From: Anaerolineaceae bacterium UBA5224 | GTDB taxonomy: Bacteria > Chloroflexota > Anaerolineae > Anaerolineales > Anaerolineaceae | Direction: 5' to 3' | NCBI GenBank assembly: GCA_002409365.1 | Contig: DHUW01000012.1 | Span: forward strand, 1-6,655 | DNA length: 6,655 nucleotides | Shown: positions 1-4,407 of the stretch, piece by piece | Layout of the letters: every line of letters starts with the position of its first letter | Position numbering within the stretch: the first letter of the stretch is position 1 | Position numbers and translations under genes: made by a program | The notes under the pieces: generated by a model | The model's database searches: none | Told to the model about the DNA's origin: nothing | The model's input: the letters and a program-made list of their open reading frames with translations, nothing else

Positions 1-17
1 GCCATGATCATTTTCAT
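1..17 (-). CDS. atpG: Start of the next operon gene, probably ATPase gamma subunit (partial)
   Basis: Only the first codons are inside the window. On the minus strand an ATG (17-15) overlaps the TGA of atpA in an ATGA junction, the standard layout for translational coupling. The frame then reads M-K-M-I-M followed by a GC-initial codon, so there are three in-frame ATGs (17, 11 and 5) and the true start cannot be fixed. No protein family can be recognised from five residues. The gamma call rests only on the known N-ATPase gene order, in which atpG follows atpA. Gamma would be the rotating central shaft linking the c ring to the alpha3beta3 head. Confidence 0.55.
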
Positions 18-1684
18 GAGGTTCGTTTCACCTTCTTCTCCCAAATAGAGACAAAATTGCCGAGTTCCCGTTTGAGTTCGTCTTCTGTTTCCTGGTTGAG
101 TTCCCGGCGGTATTTGATCTGGTCGACGGATTGAGCAGCATGACTGTGAATGTAGGCGAGCATTTCTTTAGTAAATTGAGGAATTGCAACCGGACTGACA
201 CTGTCCATAAAGCCCTTGGCCAGTGCGTAAAAAAGGATGACCTGATCTTCCATTTGAACTGGCTTATGTGGACCTTGTTGTAAGACTGCTTCAACCCGCT
301 GCCCGCGTTCGATCTGGCGCTTGGTGGCTTCGTTTACTTCGGTGCCAAACCTCGCAAAACGTGCGACCTCTTCATATTGGCTCAATTCCAGTTTCAAGGC
401 TCCCACCACCGATTTCATAGCAGGTTCCTGGGCGGCAGAACCTACCCGTGAAACAGAGGCACCAATATCAATGGCTGGTTTGCTGCCTTTGTTGAATTCA
501 TCTGCATCCAGAACGATCTGCCCATCCGTGATTGAAATCAGGTTGGTCACAATGTAACTGGATATATCACCCCGCTGCGTTGTCGCAACCGGCAGGGCAG
601 TGATCGATCCGCCGCCATTCTTTTCGCTCAGCCGGCAGGCTCGTTCCAGAAGGCGGGAATGCAGGTAGAAAATATCGCCCGGGTAAGCCTCGCGTCCAGG
701 GGGTCGGCGTAAAAGCAGGCTCATCTCACGATAGGTGTCAGCATGTTTCGTCAAATCATCGTAGACAATGAGAACATCCATTCCCTGGTCGAGGAAGAAT
801 TCAGCAAGCGTGACCCCGGCATAAGGAGCCAAATAGCGCAGAGCCGGCGGGTCATCCGGGCTGGAGACCATGACAGTGGTCTGATTCAGCACACCGCCAT
901 TGCGCAGTGTCTCGATCGCGCTTAATACAGAAGTCTTTTTCTGACCGATAGAGACATAGATGCACTTAACATCGGTATTTTTCTGGCTCAAGATTGCGTC
1001 AATCGCCAGGGTCGTCTTTCCGATTTGCCGATCTCCAACGATCAGCTCCCGCTGACCACGCCCCAAGGGCAAAAGGGCATCGATGATTTTCGTGCCGGTG
1101 TGTAACGGTGTGTCGACCGGTGCCCGGTCAATTACACCCGGTGCAATGCGTTCAACATAGCGAAATTCAGAAGGAATGATCGGGCGGTTCTCGTCCAGGG
1201 GGCGACCGAGTGAGTCCACCACCCTGCCCAGGAAGGACATGCCCACCGGGATGCTCAGCCGGCGCCCGGTGGCTTCTGCCACATCGCCGCCCCGAATACC
1301 GGTGTCAGCCCCCAACAAAATCACGTCCACATGGTTGCGGTCCAGGTTGAGCACCATTCCCTGCACACCATTAGGAAAAGTGACCAACTCCTCCAGGTGC
1401 ACCATCGGCAATCCGCTCATGGTGGCGATTCCGTTTCCAATGTGCTGTACTGTTCCGACGCTGCGGATCGTGACCCGGCGTTTTTGCTCCTGGCTGACCG
1501 ACCGAAGTTCCCTGATCACAAAATCCGTACTCAGGCTCCTGGGTTTGGGCTCGAGTTGTTCGCGCACATTCGATTTAACTTCCCGGATGAAAAGCTCCGA
1601 ATCGACAGAAAGCGGATCGTTTTCCTTCAAACGCTCAGCCAGCTCCGCCAGCCTGGTTTGGGCAGCAAGATCTAAATCAGTCAT
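14..1684 (-). CDS. atpA: N-type ATPase alpha subunit (non-catalytic nucleotide-binding subunit), 556 aa
   Basis: Alpha alternates with beta in the hexameric head and supplies the arginine finger to the catalytic sites. Visible are the beta-barrel domain (about 74-142), the P-loop GDRQIGKT (217-224), the segment CIYVSIGQKK (241-250), LLLRRPPGREAYPGDIFYLH (323-342), and SVSRVGSAAQE (410-420) with R413 as the arginine finger; the helical C-terminal domain follows. The usual P-loop Thr in GDRQTGKT is Ile221 here. At 556 aa it is about 45-50 residues longer than a typical alpha (about 505-515). The excess is N-terminal: residues 1-73 precede the barrel, against about 27 in E. coli, and contain two similar helices (25-43 and 51-67). 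I chose the ATG at 1684 because its ATGACTGA junction overlaps the atpF stop by 8 nt. An in-frame ATG at 1726 would add 14 residues with no family support. The upstream Shine-Dalgarno is weak, so coupling to atpF is likely. The identity is certain; the start is fairly sure. Confidence 0.96.
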   Translation of the reverse strand: MTDLDLAAQTRLAELAERLKENDPLSVDSELFIREVKSNVREQLEPKPRSLSTDFVIRELRSVSQEQKRRVTIRSVGTVQHIGNGIATMSGLPMVHLEELVTFPNGVQGMVLNLDRNHVDVILLGADTGIRGGDVAEATGRRLSIPVGMSFLGRVVDSLGRPLDENRPIIPSEFRYVERIAPGVIDRAPVDTPLHTGTKIIDALLPLGRGQRELIVGDRQIGKTTLAIDAILSQKNTDVKCIYVSIGQKKTSVLSAIETLRNGGVLNQTTVMVSSPDDPPALRYLAPYAGVTLAEFFLDQGMDVLIVYDDLTKHADTYREMSLLLRRPPGREAYPGDIFYLHSRLLERACRLSEKNGGGSITALPVATTQRGDISSYIVTNLISITDGQIVLDADEFNKGSKPAIDIGASVSRVGSAAQEPAMKSVVGALKLELSQYEEVARFARFGTEVNEATKRQIERGQRVEAVLQQGPHKPVQMEDQVILFYALAKGFMDSVSPVAIPQFTKEMLAYIHSHAAQSVDQIKYRRELNQETEDELKRELGNFVSIWEKKVKRTS

Positions 1685-2465
1685 TGTCAGGCGCCGCCAA
1701 TGTTTCCAGCTTCCGGCTGATATCATCTTTGAGAGAATTCAGATGTGTACCCACAGAATTATCCAGGACGATATCCCCGATCCGTACCTTGATGCCAGCC
1801 ACCAACTCTGGCTGGATGTCGATCTCAAGGTCCACTTCCTTGTCCGCAAGGGCATTGAGCGAGTTGAGCAGTCTCATCAGCTGTTCGTTGGTCAGCTCCC
1901 GTGGTACAACGATTCCGACGGTTGGGATGCGGTCTACCAGGGAATCTCGAATTCCCTGCACCATGCGCATATCGGTCTTTCCCATGTTCCAGATCGTACT
2001 GTTCAATTCTTCCAACAATCCTTCATGAACTCCCGGTGGTGTTACCTGCAGCAGTGTGTCGTTCGATATCCTGATGACAGTATCCACCAATTCAGCCTGA
2101 GAGCGTTTGATATCTACTTCCTGTTCCTTGCGAGCTTCGCTGACTGCTTCCATCATGATCAGGTTGGCTTCCTCTCGGGTCGCTTCCAGCAAGTCTCGCT
2201 GCAGGATCTGGCTGTTCTCATATGCCTGGTCTGTAATTTGTTCGATTTCCTGGTCGAGGTTCAACAAACGTTCATCCAGTTCAGCCGCCTTCGCGGCTGC
2301 AGCATCGCGGTCTGCCAGCAAGGCTGCCCGTGTGGCTGCTTTTTCAACAGCACGTGTCTCAGCCCGCTTGGTCATCGGTTTGAAGACCAAAAAGTAGAGG
2401 ATCACCGTCAATACCAGGAAGTTTACGATTTCCCAGAGGATGGTGCCAATATCCAAGTCGAGCAT
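1677..2465 (-). CDS. atpF: N-type ATPase b subunit with delta-like C-terminal domain (b-delta fusion), 262 aa
   Basis: This is the peripheral stalk that holds the head still against the rotating ring. The N-terminus has one membrane helix (about 11-29, ending VFKP), then a long charged, alanine-rich amphipathic helix (about 31-128). The C-terminal part is what an F-type b subunit (about 155-170 aa) lacks. Residues about 166-252 match the C-terminal half of the delta subunit: a helix, a strand (PTVGIVVPRE), a helix (LTNEQLMRLLNSLNAL), and the hallmark PELVAGIKVRIGDIVLDNSV (219-238), equivalent to the delta motif P-x-L-I-G-G-x-x-x-x-x-G-D-x-x-x-D-x-S. No separate atpH is present, so this domain probably replaces delta. 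The six-helix N-terminal domain of delta seems absent or much reduced (about 128-165). It starts 3 nt after the atpE stop, with a GGGGGA Shine-Dalgarno spanning the end of atpE, and overlaps atpA by 8 nt. Confidence 0.95.
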   Translation of the reverse strand: MLDLDIGTILWEIVNFLVLTVILYFLVFKPMTKRAETRAVEKAATRAALLADRDAAAAKAAELDERLLNLDQEIEQITDQAYENSQILQRDLLEATREEANLIMMEAVSEARKEQEVDIKRSQAELVDTVIRISNDTLLQVTPPGVHEGLLEELNSTIWNMGKTDMRMVQGIRDSLVDRIPTVGIVVPRELTNEQLMRLLNSLNALADKEVDLEIDIQPELVAGIKVRIGDIVLDNSVGTHLNSLKDDISRKLETLAAPDND

Positions 2466-2468
2466 GGT

Positions 2469-2747
2469 TTATCCCCCGAAAAAGCGATTGATCAGCGGGT
2501 TCGCAAACAAAAGTACCAGGACGATCAGCAGCACGTAAATGGATGCCGTTTCCAGCAGTGCCAATGCGATCAGCATGGCGGTACGCAGCTGGGGTGCGGC
2601 ATCTGGCTGGCGTGCCATGCCTTCAATTGCCTTTTCTGCAGCTTTTCCTTCCACCCAGGTGGGAACCATAGTTCCAATCACAATTGCCAGACCACAGACA
2701 ATCGTCGTAACAATAATGATCAAAACTTCAGGGTCTAGATTCTCCAT
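2469..2747 (-). CDS. atpE: N-type ATPase c subunit (rotor ring proteolipid), 92 aa
   Basis: This is the ion-carrying hairpin of the membrane rotor ring. Helix 1 is about 7-44, the polar loop is ARQPD (45-49), and helix 2 is about 54-84, ending in FANP. The essential carboxylate is E66 in the helix-2 segment LLETASIY. Aligned by eye with the Ilyobacter tartaricus Na+ c subunit (ligands Q32, V63, E65, S66, T67, Y70), this protein has E33, L64, E66, T67, A68, Y71. It therefore carries two carboxylates plus the hydroxyl and tyrosine, but not the water-binding Thr. The glycine repeat of helix 1 is replaced by larger residues (MVPTWVEG, 27-34). The start ATG lies 20 nt inside atpB and has a good AAAGGA Shine-Dalgarno in an A/T-rich stretch, fitting the need for many copies. 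The coupling ion (Na+ or H+) cannot be decided from the sequence. Confidence 0.96.
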   Translation of the reverse strand: MENLDPEVLIIIVTTIVCGLAIVIGTMVPTWVEGKAAEKAIEGMARQPDAAPQLRTAMLIALALLETASIYVLLIVLVLLFANPLINRFFGG

Positions 2748-3468
2748 TTATTTTTTCCTTTCTAAACTTTCTATTAAATAATTCCTTGATTCTTGTCTTC
2801 TTTCCGTCGGCTTTCATCTTTGAATCTTCTTCGTTGATCTCAACGGCAGATGAGATAAACAAGGCAGCCAGTGTTGTCAGCACGAAAGCCTGCAAAACAC
2901 CTGAGATCATCGTGACCGCGGTCATTGCTATGGGCAATAAGTAGGGGATGATTGAAAAAACGATTGCGACGATCAGATCACCACTCAAAATATTACCGAA
3001 AAGACGCATGGAAAGTGACAGTGTACGACTGAACTGACCGATCAGTTCAATCGGAAACATAAAAATCGGTGAAGCGAAGTCCTTCAGGTAAGCCCATATA
3101 CCCTTTTTGATCATTCCATATACATGAACGGACAAAACCACGATCAACGCCAGTGCAATAGTCGTATTGAGATCAGAGGTCGGCGACTTCATGCCAGGGA
3201 CGATAGAAATCAGGTTTGCCGTGAGCGTGAAGACCATCAGGCTTCCCAATAAGGGAATGTAGGGGTGCAGGTCATCCACGTCCATGGCGTCATCAATAAT
3301 GCCAATGATCAACTCGAGAATATACTCCAGCAAGTTGGGTTTGACCACCTTCAAAATGAGAACAATGGCGATGATCGCGCCCATGGTTATCCAGGTGTAA
3401 ACCACAGTATCCCGCACAGGAAGGATCCCAAAAAGCTCAAAGACGATCGGGTGTTCGATTACATCCAA
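2728..3468 (-). CDS. atpB: N-type ATPase a subunit (stator ion channel), 246 aa, TTG start
   Basis: Subunit a forms the two half-channels that carry ions to and from the c ring. The diagnostic segment is SRTLSLSMRLFGNILSGDLI (147-166), with R155 equivalent to the essential E. coli aArg210, N159 to N214, and D164 at the position of E219. Q193 in GVLQAF corresponds to aGln252. About five or six membrane helices are visible, for example 23-41, 71-91, 103-120, 136-172 and 175-210. The protein continues about 36 residues past the last helix as a charged tail rich in Lys and Arg (211-246), unusual for subunit a. Its last 20 nt overlap atpE. The start is a TTG one nt after the atpR stop, with AAGGAG seven nt upstream. 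A nearby ATG is out of frame, and the next in-frame ATG (residue 29) would cut into the first membrane helix. Confidence 0.95.
   Translation of the reverse strand: MDVIEHPIVFELFGILPVRDTVVYTWITMGAIIAIVLILKVVKPNLLEYILELIIGIIDDAMDVDDLHPYIPLLGSLMVFTLTANLISIVPGMKSPTSDLNTTIALALIVVLSVHVYGMIKKGIWAYLKDFASPIFMFPIELIGQFSRTLSLSMRLFGNILSGDLIVAIVFSIIPYLLPIAMTAVTMISGVLQAFVLTTLAALFISSAVEINEEDSKMKADGKKTRIKELFNRKFRKEKINGESRP
2748..2800 (-). promoter_or_regulatory. A/T-rich translation initiation region of atpE
   Basis: AAAGGA (2761-2756) lies 8 nt before the atpE ATG. About 50 nt upstream of the start, still within the atpB coding sequence, are strongly A/T-rich compared with the rest of the operon. In E. coli an A/U-rich region upstream of atpE acts as a translational enhancer giving the c subunit in excess. 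A similar role here is inference. The region also encodes the basic tail of AtpB. Confidence 0.6.
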
Positions 3469-3481
3469 ATTACTTCTCCTT
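3469..3481 (-). promoter_or_regulatory. Ribosome binding site for the TTG start of atpB
   Basis: AAGGAG (3481-3476) sits 7 nt before the TTG at 3468, overlapping the last codons and stop of atpR. The strong site supports TTG as a real start despite its being a weak codon. Confidence 0.75.
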
Positions 3482-3799
3482 CCGCCCTTTGTCTTGTTTG
3501 TTCAGATTAACGTTGTAAATTATGACCTGAACCCAGGTCACGACTGTGATCGTGATCGCAATAGCAACCGCGGCGATTGGCTCGGTTTTCAGTGCCACAA
3601 AAATGAGCAAGGCTATCATCAGAAAAACAGATACACGCCGGATGATCAACCCAGTCAGGTGTGATTTGACGCCGCCTTCCAAGGGGTGGATCTCTTCGAT
3701 ACTTTTCCTTAACCACTGAAAGGACAACACCGACCAACCTGCCGATACAACGATCCACAGGATGATCCAGAGAAAATTAACTGGTTCATTCGTTGTCAT
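3470..3799 (-). CDS. atpR: N-ATPase accessory membrane protein AtpR, 109 aa
   Basis: This is a small integral membrane protein found only in N-ATPase operons, encoded between atpQ and atpB. Three hydrophobic helices are visible: about 9-29, 50-70 and 73-96. The second starts with the charged pair R54-R55 (GLIIRRVSVFLM). Arginine in this helix is a family feature that has been proposed to meet the c-subunit glutamate during ring assembly; I recall this from the N-ATPase literature and cannot test it here. The loop between helices 1 and 2 is short and charged, and the tail is basic. The reading frame overlaps the end of atpQ by 14 nt and ends 1 nt before atpB. Identification rests on length, topology and position, because the family has few invariant residues. 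Confidence 0.85.
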   Translation of the reverse strand: MTTNEPVNFLWIILWIVVSAGWSVLSFQWLRKSIEEIHPLEGGVKSHLTGLIIRRVSVFLMIALLIFVALKTEPIAAVAIAITITVVTWVQVIIYNVNLNKQDKGRKEK

Positions 3800-4127
3800 C
3801 GTAATCCCGCCACACTTTCTTTAATCCTTGTTTTTCTTGCTCTTCTTTTTCCTTTTTCATCAAATAAAACTCGTAGTGTATGTACTTCATTACCGCTGAA
3901 ATAGCAGCAACCAGACCAACGCCCAACAAGATCACCGTCCAGCGGACACCTGAGTCAAAGCGACGATCCAGGATAAACCCTAATAATGGTCCCCCAACGA
4001 TCGGAATGGCGATCTCCCATCCAATTGTGGTCGCGCGCAAATCGCGCGCACTAAAGAGCTTGCGCCGCCTGGTAGGGATTCCTCCAGTCTCTTCGAGATC
4101 ATCATCTTGGCGCAAATCTTTCATCAT
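3786..4127 (-). CDS. atpQ: N-ATPase accessory membrane protein AtpQ (AtpI/AtpZ-like), 113 aa
   Basis: This is a small two-helix membrane protein related to the AtpI/AtpZ proteins encoded at the head of many ATP synthase operons, which help c-ring assembly or Mg2+/Ca2+ supply. Residues 1-33 are polar and highly charged. Helix 1 (about 34-54) contains IPIVGGPLLGFILDRRF, in which GG-x-L-x-G-x-x-L-D is the AtpI-type signature. Helix 2 (about 62-85) is WTVILLGVGLVAAISAVMKY. The C-terminus (90-113) is very charged. Two ATGs in tandem (4127 and 4124) give M-M; either may be used. There is no convincing Shine-Dalgarno in the 7 nt after the atpC stop, so translation probably relies on coupling. A GC hairpin lies about 80 nt into the gene. 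The exact role is unproven. Confidence 0.87.
   Translation of the reverse strand: MMKDLRQDDDLEETGGIPTRRRKLFSARDLRATTIGWEIAIPIVGGPLLGFILDRRFDSGVRWTVILLGVGLVAAISAVMKYIHYEFYLMKKEKEEQEKQGLKKVWRDYDDNE
4033..4049 (-). repeat. Perfect 6-bp GC hairpin inside atpQ
   Basis: On the mRNA strand GCGCGC (4049-4044) is followed by the loop GATTT and a second GCGCGC (4038-4033), giving six consecutive G-C pairs plus a possible flanking U-G pair. The same segment is also a 9-nt direct repeat (TCGCGCGCA at 4031-4039 and 4042-4050 on the plus strand). It encodes residues 27-32 of AtpQ (A-R-D-L-R-A). It has no U-run, so it is not an intrinsic terminator. It could slow ribosomes or mark an mRNA processing point, or simply reflect Arg/Ala codons. 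Confidence 0.5.
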
Positions 4128-4134
4128 GGCTGTC

Positions 4135-4407
4135 TTAGTGAGTTGTTAAAATGCTGACCAGGTCGTCTTTCAGGGTCAAGATACCGCCTTTGACCTGAAC
4201 TTTTTTTTCATCATCATCCTGCCTGTACTTCAACTCACCATCACCCGTGGCAGTAACAAGGGGTGCATGACCAGGGCGAATGCCCAGCCAGGACCCGTCC
4301 GCCAGCAGCACCTGCAGTGAGCTGATATCTTCCAGGGTCATTCCACCTGAGCCTTGGCTCAGGACTTCAATCTTGAGTTTTTTCTTTTCTTCATCCGACC
4401 GGCCCAT
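4135..4407 (-). CDS. atpC: N-type ATPase epsilon subunit, short form with beta-sandwich only, 90 aa
   Basis: Epsilon sits on the rotor foot and contacts gamma and the c ring. Residues 11-90 form the N-terminal beta-sandwich, with LGIRPGHAPLVTATGDGELK (41-60) and VKGGILTLKDDLVSILT (72-88) matching the family motifs GIYPGHAPLLT and L-S-G-G-I-L. F-type epsilon is about 130-140 aa. Here the stop follows directly after the sandwich, so the C-terminal helical hairpin, which can latch onto the head and inhibit ATP hydrolysis, is missing. The next gene starts 7 nt later, so a simple frameshift cannot hide it. The ATG at 4407 is chosen because AGGAGGAG lies 7 nt upstream. An in-frame ATG at 4476 would add 23 residues deep inside atpD without homology. 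The gene overlaps atpD by 17 nt. Confidence 0.93.
   Translation of the reverse strand: MGRSDEEKKKLKIEVLSQGSGGMTLEDISSLQVLLADGSWLGIRPGHAPLVTATGDGELKYRQDDDEKKVQVKGGILTLKDDLVSILTTH

Noticed and set aside
1685..1726. Longer AtpA starting at an ATG at 1726
   Set aside because: It would lie inside the last codons of atpF; the ATGACTGA junction at 1684 is the more usual coupled start.
2283..2298. Hairpin AGCCGC/GCGGCT in atpF
   Set aside because: Perfect 6-bp stem, but it lies in a run of Ala codons of the stalk helix where such palindromes arise easily, and there is no U-run for a terminator.
1176..2738. A 520-codon open frame on the plus strand
   Set aside because: It lies antisense to atpA, atpF and atpE, which are certain genes. 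Its translation shows no recognisable domain and is rich in Ser, Gln, His and Cys, as expected from an antisense frame.
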